A DNA stretch of 64,000 nt from Flaccisagitta enflata (Eukaryota; Chaetognatha; Sagittoidea; Aphragmophora). Made by a program: the position numbers and the translations under genes. The notes under the pieces are model-generated. The model ran no database searches and was not told the DNA's origin. It saw nothing but the letters and a program-made list of their open reading frames with translations. The stretch is taken from contig OZ231128.1 in NCBI GenBank assembly GCA_965153355.1, positions 12,090,001 through 12,154,000 on the forward strand. Direction: 5' to 3'. Shown one piece after another: positions 46,407-59,223 of the stretch (positions are counted from its first letter, which is position 1; each line of letters opens with the position of its first letter).

Positions 46407-47114
46407 GGTAGACAGTTATAGGATAACGGACAGAAACACAGACTGAAAAACCGGCAAATTGTCAAAAAAAAAAGACAGATAGCCAAACATACATACAGGC
46501 ACACTAAGAGACAGGGCGACGAAGAAGCAAGAAATCAGACAGACGGACAGACAGACAGACAGATAGACAATCTAAGAGGAGAAGAAGAGTAACGAGGCAC
46601 AGAAAGAAAGAAAAAAAGAAAGTGAAAACAAATTCATAAACAGATGAATAGAATGAAAAGAAAGGGGATAGAAGTTTGAAGCAGCGCGGGATCAAAGCAG
46701 TTCTGACTTGACTCGTTTTTACTGAAACATACGGTAGTAATCGGGAAATGTGAAAAACACAGAAAAATCACGCAAAGCATACAACGGAAGCATACGCGCA
46801 CCCCCCCCCCCCCTTGAGGCTCTCCTAGGGCTGATTGGGGCCTCTGATGAAATTGATAGGGTAAGCAAATTTGATAATTCCCCCCCATTTGGCGCCAAGC
46901 AGAATGCTCCGCAACAAATATCCTTCGCGCTATGATTCCCCAAAGATTTTTTTTTCTTCGTGACTCAGCATGACATGATGGCCATTCAAACGTGTGGAAA
47001 ATATCTGACCTGGTCGAGAGCATGCCAACGACGACTATAGCAATGACGATGACGTCGACGACGATGAATCGACTGAAATCTGAGTGATCTATTTCTCACA
47101 TTCTGTCCTATAGC

Positions 47115-47317
<203 letters not shown>

Positions 47318-47579
47318 GCTTACCATCATCTTCAGTGTTACATCCCTTCTTACATCACAATTTTCTTATGTTATTTGGTTACGCAACTCCTCGCACTGTC
47401 TGACAAAATTGAAATTTTTCAGCTCTCAAAAATTAAAATGCTTCTCGTATAAATATGTAATAACCATATAAAAAATTATGAACTTTATCATTTTTAGATA
47501 ATCTTGTAACCTAGATTATGAACAGTAATGCTAGGTTTGTTGCCAGGTTGAGCATATTATCTTTTTTGCTCTCTTTGGA

Positions 47580-47765
47580 AGATGAACTCACTCACTACGC
47601 TTCATGCGTCGAAAAAAACAGATTGGCAGCACTGTGCGATGGTTTCCGAATGATTGTAAAGTCGCACAATGACTCATTTTAAAGCCTTTTTGCAAAGGAG
47701 AAACACTTTTGCCAGGGGAATTTTCAATCTTGCCTTTTTTGGGCATCCTGGCAAACGCATCTGTT
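47580..47765. repeat. F7 copy, inverted relative to 34085
   Basis: TGCGATGGTTTCCGAATGAT, TTTTGCAAAGGAGAAACACT and GCATCCTGGCAAACGC match the F7 block in reverse orientation. It ends 80 bp before exon 2. Confidence 0.6.
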
Positions 47766-47845
47766 TTGGTCTTAAATTAGGGCTCTTAATGGAAGTGATG
47801 GTGCATGTCATCAATAAAGATAGATCATGATGTTTCTTTTTCCAG

Positions 47846-48764
47846 ATTGAAGGTTGTCATTTCGTTGCTGAAAATGTGTGAAGTAGCGTTGGAGTCGGCC
47901 CCTCAATTGGCAACTCAATGGGGAGCTGTTTACGCGAAGCAGTTTAATGCTAGAAAAAAGAATGTCAACATAAGCGTTCTTCAATGTCTGTCCATATCTA
48001 CATCCACAATCACCATCGTCTTCTCGATTGTGAGTTTCATCAGTAAAAGTCGGCGTCGGCAGTGGATTCGTCCCAGATTACCACCAGCGGCATCTCTTCT
48101 GCCTTTGGGGTGCATTACACTGGTAGCCGTTCTTTCTGGCACTGTTTCATTTAGATTGCTAGTATTAGCGGGATCGGGTCCCGGAATAACAGTTAAGCAC
48201 CCGGAATTATGGTTAGCAGTCATCCTGAATACAGGTTCAATGTTTTTCACCATCTCCGCTATTCTTATGCCTTGCCATGGCGCATGTTGTATTGGCCGAA
48301 ATTGTCAAATCATTCGTACTTTGATTCATTGTTGCCTCGGTGGTTTCTTACCTGCAGTCATTATCTACACGCTCGCAACTGATTATGCAAATCTGGTTTC
48401 GACAATCAACTATTACAACATTGTTGACCTTTTTGTATTCATTATGATTTGCCTTATAATCCATTTCCTCCTTGGAATCGTTATATTCTCTGGCCTGAAC
48501 TGCGCCAAGTTTTTTTCCCTGATCATTTCTGCTTCTGTTTCACTTGTGAAAAAAGTAGTCAACTGTCGTTGCGGCCGATACATTTGTTGCCCTATCGAGT
48601 GGCAAATCGCCATTGATGAGATGCTTGATGATGTATTGAAGGAAGAAGGTGAAAACCAGATGGGGGGAGTTGCGGAGGAGCGGGAACAGGATCTTGGTGA
48701 AGAGGAGCAGAGGGCGGAGTATGTGATGCTCGATGATGTTGTAAAGGTCGATGGTAAAAACTAG
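47846..48764 (+). CDS. XK-related (XKR) membrane protein, exon 2
   Basis: Follows TTTCTTTTTCCAG. The phase-2 join restores DR|LKVVISLLKMCEVALESAPQLATQ, which holds the XKR hallmark Glu-Ser-x-Pro-Gln-Leu. Five further hydrophobic spans follow (CLSISTSTITIVFSIVSFI; ITLVAVLSGTVSFRLLVLAG; AVILNTGSMFFTISAILM; LGGFLPAVIIYTLATDY; FVFIMICLIIHFLLGIVIF), then a Cys-rich patch (CRCGRYICC) and an acidic Glu/Gln tail to TAG 48762-48764. The tail holds a tandem duplication of about 100 bases: MLDDVLKEEGENQMGG is followed by MLDDVVKVDGKN-stop-MGG. The stop sits where the first copy has CAG, and the frame stays open to 49175 beyond it. Likely an eight-span-type XKR protein at the plasma membrane; the exact subfamily is unknown. 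Confidence 0.8.
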
Positions 48765-49175
<411 letters not shown>

Positions 49176-49555
49176 ACACAACATAAGTAATAAAATTTAT
49201 TGAATCAAATCCTATGGGGGATATACCAAAAAAGTTAGCAAAACAAAATGAGGCAGGGGCTTGATAAATATGTGTTGATGATTAGTATGCTTTGCCCCTA
49301 CCTGCTGTATAGTTTTTCTAGATACTTTTTTAGCACAATACACTAAAGTGTATGAATCAATTAAAAGCAAATCTATTTTCTAAAGAAATAACCATCTAGA
49401 TGAGAATTACTCTTTTATTTGTTATATTTTGTCTAGAATTGGCTTAGAAAGCATAAAAATTATAGCAAATCAGTTAAAAAGCCGTCGTGCTTAGATATGC
49501 TGTCGTGCTTGGAATAAGCTGCGAAGTCCCTAGGCTCCAAGCTGCCATACATCGC
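49176..49555. other. no gene seen
   Basis: AT-rich. GCCATACATCGCT at about 49543 is the inverted copy of AGCGATGTATGGC at about 48897. Confidence 0.4.
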
Positions 49556-50155
49556 TGGGTGAAGATGAGGAGGAGTAGGATTTTGGTGAAGAGGAGAAGG
49601 AGCAGGATCTGGGTGAAGAGGAGCAGGAGCAGGATTTGGGTGAAGAGGAGCAGGAGCAGGATTTGGGTGGTGAGGAGCAGGAGCGGGATTTGGGTGAAGA
49701 TGACCAGGAGCAGGATTTGCGTGAAGAGGAGCAGGGGCAGGATTTGGGTGAAGAGGAGCAGGAGCAGGATTTGGGTGAAGAGGAGCTGGAGCAGGATTCT
49801 GGTGAAGAGGAGCAGGAGCAGTATTTGGGTGAAGAGGAGCAGGAGCAGGATTTGGGTGAAGAGGAGCAGGAGCAGAATATTGGTGAAGAGAAGCAGGAGC
49901 AGGATTTGAATGAAGAGGTTCAGGAGCAGGATTTTGGTGAAGAGGAGCAGGAGCAGGATTTTGGTGATGAGGAGCAGGAGCAGAATTTGGGTGAAGAGGA
50001 GCAGGCGCAGGATTTGGGTGAAGAGGAGCAGAAGCAGAATTTTGGTGAAAAGGAGCGGGAGCAGGATATGGGTCAAGAGGAGCAGGAGCAGGATTAGGGA
50101 GAAGAGGAGCAACAGCAGGATTTTGGTGAAGAGGAGCAGGATTTTGGTGGAGAGT
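49556..50155 (+). repeat. 27-bp satellite derived from the XK-related tail
   Basis: About 22 units of GAGCAGGAGCAGGATTTGGG TGAAGAG, matching GAGGAGCGGGAACAGGATCT TGGTGAA in the XK-related coding end. Units keep length 27, so frames stay open as EQEQDLGEE repeats, but there is no start, and CAG-to-TAG changes occur. Confidence 0.85.
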
Positions 50156-50225
50156 AGCATAGGCTGGAGTTTTTGATGCGATCATTGGAAACATCCGCAA
50201 GGCACGTCGTTTAGATAAAGTTCAT

Positions 50226-50433
50226 ATCTAGTTGCATGCATGTGGCTCTATAACCTGCAATGTCAGTCAGTCCGTCTGTCAGTCATTCAGTCTTTTGGTC
50301 TGTCGGTCACTTTTTTGGCATTTACAAGCGATTAATACATAACTGCTTCTGCCAAAATGTTTGGGTTAGCCTTTTTTATTACTGCCTCAGCCCACTCGCA
50401 CGTGACTTTGGCAGCCTTGTATCCGGCCTTGTT
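50226..50433 (-). mobile_element. F1 element, degenerate
   Basis: AGTTGCATGCATGTGGCTCT at the hairpin side, GTCAGTCAGTCCGTCTGTC array, far end CGCACGTGACTTTGGCAGCC and TATCCGGCCTTGTTA. Confidence 0.55.
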
Positions 50434-50719
50434 ATGTTGTTACCAAATAACAGAATTACGCTTCTTTTTTAAATGACAGCATCTATTGCATGTTTCTATG
50501 GTGAATTTTTTTTCTTCTAAATGTCGAATCAATAATTATCGGGATTATACTGTTGTCAAATTCCAATTCATACTTACCCAAAGTCCATAATCCGATTTGG
50601 ATTTTTTTTTAAACAGAGACATTCTTGGTGTTAGCATAGCTAGAATAGTAGAACTATCAATTTTCAGCTTCTTCAAAAATTTTTTTACTTTTGTTCCAGA
50701 TTAGCAAAATCTTGTGATA

Positions 50720-51748
50720 GCAGGGTGTCCAATAAATTTGGTAAAAGTTTTAAAAGAACATCCAAAAACTATTCCTAGATGGTTATTTCCCTTGATAAAA
50801 GGGTCAAACATGAAGCTTGGTTGTTTGTGAATATTCATTACCACACAGGCAGTAAGATTCCATTACATATGTAAATGAGATCTGTACAAGGCAGGAAATG
50901 ATCGTCTGCAGTGGTCTTGAGAAAATTGGCTTTGATGGACATAAGGATATAGATGGTATCTTTTGGATTATTTCAGCAGATTGTTTCAATGTCTTGATCC
51001 AATTTTGAATCAGTAGGGCAGTCCTGCTTCAATAATGTGCATCCTCCTACTTTTTGGGCAGCGGCCCCGAAGGGGCCGATGACCTATGCTTTCACATATG
51101 CAGAAATTTCTCCTTCTTCTCCTCCTTCTCCTTCTCCTTCTTCTTCTTCTCCGTCCCCCCCCCAAGCCTCGAAGCCCTAATTCTAGCCTCGAGGCTCTAT
51201 TCCAGCCTCCAGGCACATATCTTAACCTCCAGGCCTATGTCCCAGTCCCCAGGCTCATATCCAGCCTCGTGGATCCAATTCCCACTGATATGTAACCTCT
51301 AATAAGACATTCCTTTTATTAGGTATGACATCTGGCTTGGATTTGCAACCTGACTTTTATTGACTCAGCATAGGTCATCGGCCCCTTCGGGGCCGCTGCC
51401 CCTCTAACCACCACATAACTTCATCAACTAACATAGGGGCAACAGGAACCGTTGACCACCTGACGCTTTTGCGACTATTGACATTATTTGGCTACCAAAT
51501 TGGATGTCATAGTCATCTATATGGTCGCTATCCTTAACCATTTTTTGCCGGTAAAAATTCTGTAAAATTGGAAAGTTGGTCTCAAGCATAACTCTTTCCT
51601 TCTTGAACCAAGGGAGTCCTCATGAGAAACTGTGCATTCTAACATGTACCTAATTGGGGTGGTTTATACCAAATTTCAGCTTACTGGGTCATCTAGAAGT
51701 TCAGTTTATGAGCAATTATGCTTTTACCAAATTTATTGGACACCCTGT
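50720..51748. mobile_element. 1.03-kb mariner-like MITE with nested F2
   Basis: CAGGGTGTCCAATAAATTTG and its inverted copy at the other end agree in 27 of 28 bases, with TA outside both. The F2 element at 51051-51475 is inserted in the middle; without it the MITE is about 600 bp, close to its relatives. Confidence 0.8.
51051..51475 (-). mobile_element. F2 element, type A, reversed
   Basis: TTTTTGGGCAGCGGCCCCGA AGGGGCCGATGACCTATGC at the left, a GAGCCTCCAGGC satellite, the inverted GCATAGGTCATCGGCCCC at 51369, and ends CTGACGCTTTTGCGAC. Confidence 0.75.
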
Positions 51749-51767
51749 TACAATGCAGTATCAGCTA

Positions 51768-52351
51768 ACACCTGTGCCACAATTATTGTCAAGGAAGTAG
51801 TACAACTGTAGATACATCATCACTGGTGTTGAGAAACAATATGAATCCCTAAAGTTGGATATTAGTAATGTTTCTTCTGATGTATTTTGATTAAATTTTC
51901 ATAATTGGCCAATTTTGGTTGCTTATTTATATCTTTAACACAAGTTGACCACTAACTAACAACATTTAAGTCTCAATTTTTCCATGACTTTGCCTTAAAT
52001 TTTGAAAACCTTTATTTTTAAAAATTCAATCGAAATCCATGAGCAAAATGAATAACTTTTCATAAGCTTTTTAGTCGTGAAATCTGCATCTGATTATCTA
52101 TCATTATATAGATTTGGTAAACATTTGAAGTTGATGAGGTTTTCCTGGTAATTTTGCAGTGATTTCCGTGGGGAATGTTTGTATTGCTTTTAATCTTTTT
52201 CGATTCTGCATGAAGCAATTTAGGCAAAATTCATGAGCAAAATGAAGGGGTTTTAAAGCTCTAACTGGTGAAAAAAATTGCATATAGTCAATAAGCTCCG
52301 TTTAGATTTGATAGTTGTTTGATCTTTTGACAATAATTGTGGCACAGGTGT
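51768..52351. mobile_element. 584-bp mariner-like MITE
   Basis: Ends ACACCTGTGCCACAATTATT and inverted ...CAATAATTGTGGCACAGGTGT, identical over about 24 bases, between TA dinucleotides. Noncoding. Confidence 0.8.
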
Positions 52352-52439
52352 TAGTTTAGGCGATCTGATTTTATTCGGAATGTTTAAGCTCAAGAAGACC
52401 ATTGAGCAAGAGCAAGAGCAAGGAACAGCTCCCCGAATT

Positions 52440-53335
52440 CCGTTGAATCATGCCTTCCCTGGTGTTAGATTTTTTCCTCTTCACAAATTCTTTCAAATGA
52501 GCCGCTGCGCAACTCTAAAATCGACCAGAAACCATCGTTAGGGTAAGGTAAAAGTATGCATTGAATTAGTATAGGAATCAATATTTCTGTTATTCCAATT
52601 CTGTCTCTTGTCATTCATTACTATGGAAACTTCAAAGTCCCCTCACACTCTCCTCTCATCGTGAGTCCAGGTCAAAAGTCATAGTAAAGTGGTTTTTTTT
52701 GCAGTTTCTCATAGTTTGAGGGTTTTTTGAACTATAACTATCACTCATGAAATTGTATCAAGGGTGTTTTTTGAGAAATTTGAAAAAAAGATATTTTTTA
52801 ACCTCATTTTGAATATAGATCTTTTGAAGTTATCCAAACCTCTTTTTTGTTAGTAAATTTATGATCTTGATAACATTTCCTTTCATTTGATATGTTGCAT
52901 CACATACTTCTTTAAAGGATTACAATTTTCGATCTTTTAGCCACCGTTGCAAAGTAATAATGGTGGCTAAAAAAACAGAAATTATATTACTTCTTAAAAA
53001 CATATAGTGTGACCTATCAAACAAAAGGAAATAACATCAAGTTTACAAATTTGTTACAAAAAAAAAGAGGTCTGGATGAGTTGAAAAATTCTCAATTTAA
53101 CTGTTAGTTATAGTTAAAGTAACCCTCAAACTATCACAAACTACAAAAAAAACCTACTGTACTATTACTTATCACCTGGATTCACGCTGAGAGGACAGTG
53201 CCTAACGATGGTTCCCGCTTTATTTTAAAGTCAAGCAGTGGCTCATTTGAAAGCATTTCTGCAAAGGAAAGACATTTTTGCCAGGGGAAGTTCAATATTG
53301 GCTTTTTTAGGCACTCTGGCCATTGTAAGCTAGAT
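52440..53335. mobile_element. F7 foldback pair
   Basis: The block at 52440-52680 (CCTTCCCTGGTG, ACCATCGTTAGGGTAAGG) recurs inverted at 53165-53335 (AACGATGGTTCCCGCT, GCCAGGGGAAG). The centre also folds: AGTTTGAGGGTTTTTTGAAC faces TAGTTAAAGTAACCCTCAAA. Noncoding. Confidence 0.6.
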
Positions 53336-53370
53336 GGTGTCGTGTACAGTAATACAGTATATAGCAACAT

Positions 53371-54027
<657 letters not shown>

Positions 54028-54048
54028 CTTTGTTTTCTTTTACATTTA

Positions 54049-55043
54049 TTTTTGAGCAGCGCCCCGAAAGGGCCAATGTTCTGGGGTGAATCTTCAGATG
54101 TACGTCTATCTCCCCTCTCCTTCCTTTTTAGTCGCGTGAACGCGACTCTAGAAGCCGCTATGTCGGTCGGTCGGTCTGTTGGTCGGTCGGTCGGTCCGTC
54201 ACATTTTTGAAATATAGGCTTTATAGTCGTTTTAAAGGTTATTGAAGGTTATTAATGGTAATAATAGGTAATTTTTGGTAATTATAGGTAATTCTAGGTA
54301 ATCTTAGGTAATTATAGGTAAATATAGGTATTTTAGTAATTTGTATCATATAAGTCAGAAAAGTTGTCTAGGACTATAAATTGAGGTAATTATAGGAAAT
54401 ATAGGAAATAATGGGTAATCATAGATAATTTTTGGTAATTTAGTGTAATTGTAGGTAATTATAGGTATTTACAGGTAGTTGTAGGTAGATGTGGGTAATT
54501 ATAGGAAGATATAGGTACTTAGTTATCTTCATTATCTTTATTACCTTGATTACCTTAATTACCTTTATTACCCTTATTACCACGCGACTAAGGTTTGTTG
54601 ACCTTGTTACCCATCCTCCTATGATGCCTCCTAAGCTTAAATCTAGTCTTGCTAAGACCTTATTCAACTCTTTCAAAATCAAAACCCCCTCGATCCTGAA
54701 ATTTTCCCTCTCAGTCCTCAAAATTTTCCTTTCCTGATATCAAATTAATTCTGCATTCAAATCTAGCCTCCCTAGTCGTAAACCTGTTTTCATAAAGCCC
54801 TCCCAGAGCTAGGCAGAGGTTTTCTACCACACTAATCCGTCCTCCTTCGTCACATATTAGCCCTTCTATGTCTTATATCCACCCCCAAAGCCAACTGAGT
54901 CCTTAATTTACCTCTCAGGATGACTGGAACCCTACCCCTCCAATCAACAGGACATTGTATCTTTCACAGCATAATTTCAGCATATCCCTCCAAGCAGGGC
55001 AACGTTTACGGGTACCGCTGACCATGTGCGATCCTCGAATGAT
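54049..55043 (-). mobile_element. F2 element, type B, split by F1
   Basis: Left TTTTTGAGCAGCGCCCCGAA AGGGCC; right GGGCAACGTTTACGGGTACC GCTGACCATGTGCGATCC. The interior holds CCTCCTAAGCTTAAATCT-type units and the F1 element 54125-54609. Confidence 0.6.
54125..54609 (-). mobile_element. F1 element with (GGTAATTATA)n
   Basis: TTTTAGTCGCGTGAACGCGA CT hairpin, GTCG array, about 30 units related to TAGGTAATTA, far end CACGCGACTAAGG...GACCTTGTT. Confidence 0.7.
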
Positions 55044-55152
55044 TGGTTTTCCGCTCATCCCTAACGCTGCTAAACACAAGAAGTCGGAATTCAGTCCAGA
55101 CACTGAATAATCGTTGAAAATAGTCGAGGCTCCAAGTTGCGGGGAAAACAGA

Positions 55153-55937
<785 letters not shown>

Positions 55938-56074
55938 TAAACAAATGTAATTAAAAAGAACATAGTTGTATTCTCCTACGGTCGAATGACCTCTGGCCGC
56001 TGACCTCAATAAACCTAGATGGCCTGGAACTTCCAATCAACACCCATGCCCCAGGATGCGAGGATTGCGAGAAA

Positions 56075-57010
56075 GAGAGGATGCGAGGACGGAGTATGCG
56101 AGGCTGCAAGGATGCAAGGATGCGAGGATGCGAGGATGCGAGGATGCGAGGATGCGAGGATGCGAGGATGCGAGGATGCGAGGATGCGAGGATGCGAGAA
56201 GCTGATCCCGATCAGCTAATTCAGCTTCTCTGATTACAGATCATCATATAAACCCCTGATGGGAATGGGATCAATCAATCAATCTATCAATCGATCAAAC
56301 ATTCAATTGAAATGATTTTTGTTGCAATTATGAACATAAACGGAAGAAGAAACATCTCCGCGTATCTTTAACCAGTTTCTTCCAATTCCAAATCACGGGC
56401 ATCAAATTATGATTGCTCTTCTTCTCCTCCTCTTCCTCTTCCTCTTCCTCTTCTTCGTCTTCTTCTTCCTCTCCTTTCACTTCCTTCTTCCTTCTTCCTA
56501 ACGTTCATAACGTTGCCTTGCAGATTGTTTAGAGAACGTCTTTCTCAGAGCGGCCCTGGTGGTAGCGAAGGTGTGGTGGTGGTGGTGGTCGGGTGGTCGG
56601 GTGGTGGTGGTGGTGGTGGTGGTGGTGGTGGTGGTGGTGGTGGTGGTGGTGGTGGTGGTGGGAGTGGTGGTAATGGGGAGTGTAATGGTGATGGTGGTGG
56701 TGGTGGTGGTAGTGGTGGTGGTGGTGGTGGTAGTGGTGGTGGTGGTGGTGGTGGTAAGTGATGCGGCGGTGGTAGTAATGGGGGGTGGTAATGGTGAGTG
56801 GTGGTGGTAGTGGTGGTGGTGGTGGTGGTGGTGGTGGTGGTGGTGGTGGTGGTGGTGATGGTGGTGATGATAGTGGTGAAGGTCTTGGTGGTGGTGGTGG
56901 TGGTGTGGTGGTGGACTGAGTGGTGGTAGTGGTAGTGGTGGTGGTGGTGGTGGTAGTGGTGGTGGTGGTGGTGGTGGTGGTGGTGGTGGTGATGATGGTG
57001 GTGTGTGACG
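56075..57010. repeat. (GGATGCGA)n and (GGT)n
   Basis: An octamer array at about 56075-56198, a short CTT tract near 56425-56470, and a GGT-rich block 56570-57010 with interruptions. No gene. Confidence 0.9.
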
Positions 57011-57022
57011 GCGCGGTGGTGG

Positions 57023-59223
57023 TTTTAGTCGCGTGCGCGACTCTACAACCCGCTCCGTCTGTCGGTGGTCGGTAACACTTTGCTTTTTGCGTCTTTTTGG
57101 GTCGTCTGGAGTTATTTTGAGTCATTTTTGTTGTTTTAGGATGGTTGCTTTTAGTCATTTTTGGTCATTTTTGGTCATTTTTGGTCATTTTGGTCACTTT
57201 GGTCATTTATCATTTGGTCATTTTGGTCATTGGTCATTTTGATCAATTTGATCATTTTGGTCATTTTGGTCATTTTTGGTTATCTTGGTCATTTTTGGTT
57301 TTGGTCATTATGGTCATTTTGGTCATTTTGGCCTTTTTGATCATTTTTGATCATTATTGATCATTTTGATCATTTTGTCATTTTTGTCATTTTGGTCATT
57401 TTAGTCATTTTTGATCATTTTGGTCATTTTGGTCATTTTGGTCATTTTTGGTCATTTTGGTCATTTTGGTCATTTTTGGTCATTTTTCATTTTGGTCTTT
57501 TTGGTTATTTTGGTTATTTTGGTTATTTTGGTCATTTTGATCATTTTGGTCATTTTGGTAATTTTGGTCATTTGGTCATTTTGGTCATTTTGGTCATTTT
57601 GGTCATTTGGTCATTTTGGTCATTTTGGTCATTTTGGTCAATTTTGGTCATTTTGTCAATTTTGATCAATTTGATCATTTTGGTCATTTTTGGTCATTTT
57701 TGGTCATTTTGTTATTTTGGTCATTTTGGTCATTTGGGTCATTTTGGCCTTTTTGGTCATTTTTAGTCATTTTAGTCATTTTGGTCGTTTTGGTCATTTT
57801 TGGTCATTTGGTCATTTAGATCATTTTGGTCATTTTTGGTCATTTTGGTCATTTTGGTTATTTCTGGTCATTTTGTTCATTTAAGTCATTTGGTCGTTTG
57901 GTCATTTTGGTCATTTTGGTCATTTTGGTCATTTTGGTCATTTTGGTCATTTTTGATCATTTTGGTCATTTTTGATCATTTTTGGTCATTTTGGTCATTT
58001 TGGTCATTTTTAGTCATCGTTGTTCATTTTGGTCATTTTGGTCATTTAGGTCATTTTTGGTCATTTTTGGTCATTTTTGGTCATTTTGGTCACTTCTTGT
58101 CATTTTTGGTCATTTTTGATCATTTTTGGTCATTTTTGATCATTTTTGGTTAAAATCTGCTGGTTAAAGTCTGCTAGTTAAAGTCTGCTGGTTCAATTCT
58201 GCTGGTTAAAGTCTGCTGGTTAAAGTCTGCTGGTTTAAGTCTGCTGGTAAAAGTCTGCTGGTTAAAGTCTGCTGGTTAAAGTCTGCTGGTTAAAGTCTGA
58301 TGGTTAAAGTCTGCTGGTTTGAATCTGCTGGTTTAAGTCTCCTGGTTTAGGTCTGCTAGTTTAAATCTGATTGTTTAAGTCTGCTGGTCTGATGGTTTAA
58401 GTCTGCTGGTTTAAGTCTGCTGGTTAAAATGATATCAAAGATAAGTATGGTTTAAGTCTGGTTTAAGTCTGGTTTAAGTCTGGTTTAAGTCTGTTTAAGT
58501 CCGGTTAAAGTCTGTTTAAGTCCGGTTAAAGTCTGGTTAAAGTCTGGTTAAAGTCTGGTTTAAGTCTGGTTTACGTCTGGTTTAAGTCTGGTTTAAGTCT
58601 GGTTTAAGACTGGTTCATGTCTGATTTATGTCTGGTTTAGGTCTGGGTTAGGTCTGGTTTAGGTCTGGTCTATGTCTGGTTTTTGTCTGGTTTATGTTTG
58701 ATTTAGGTCTGATTTAGGTCTGGTTTTGGTCTGGTTTTGGTCTGGTTTAATTCTGGTTTGAGTCTGGTTTGAGTCTGGTTTGAGTCTGGTTTGAGTCTGG
58801 TTTGAGTCTGGTTTGATTCTGGTTTGAGCCTGGTTTTGGTCTGGTTTAAGTCTGGTTTGAGTCTGGTTTGAGTCTGGTTTGAGTCTGGTTTGAGTCTGGT
58901 TTGAGTCTGGTATGAGTCTGGTTTGAGTCTGGTTTGAGTCTGGTTTGAGTCCGGCTTAAATCTGGTTTATGTCTGGTTCATGTCTGCTTTCGGTCTGGTT
59001 TAATTCTGGTTTGAGTCTGGTTTGAGCCTGGTTTAAGTCTGGTTTGAGTCTGGTTTGAGTCTGGTTTGAGTCTGGTTTGAGTCTGGTTTGAGTCTGGTTT
59101 GAGTCTGGTTTGGGTCTTTTTGGGTTGCGTTTAAGTCTGATTTTCGATAAAAAGATACGATAAGGAGTCAGGTCAGTTCAGTTATTTTTGTCCTGCACGC
59201 GACTTATAGGTGTTGGCCTTGTT
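57023..59223 (-). mobile_element. 2.2-kb F1 element made almost wholly of satellites
   Basis: Hairpin TTTTAGTCGCGTGCGCGACT, then (TTTTGGTCA)n 57130-58150, a 14-bp unit GGTTAAAGTCTGCT 58150-58430, an 11-bp unit GGTTTGAGTCT 58440-59125, and far end TGCACGCGACTTATAGGTGT TGGCCTTGTT. It shows how far the internal arrays can grow between fixed ends. Confidence 0.75.

Noticed and set aside
49636-50097. Gene for a Glu/Gln/Asp repeat protein
   Set aside because: No start or flanking coding sequence; the unit is the amplified XK-related tail.
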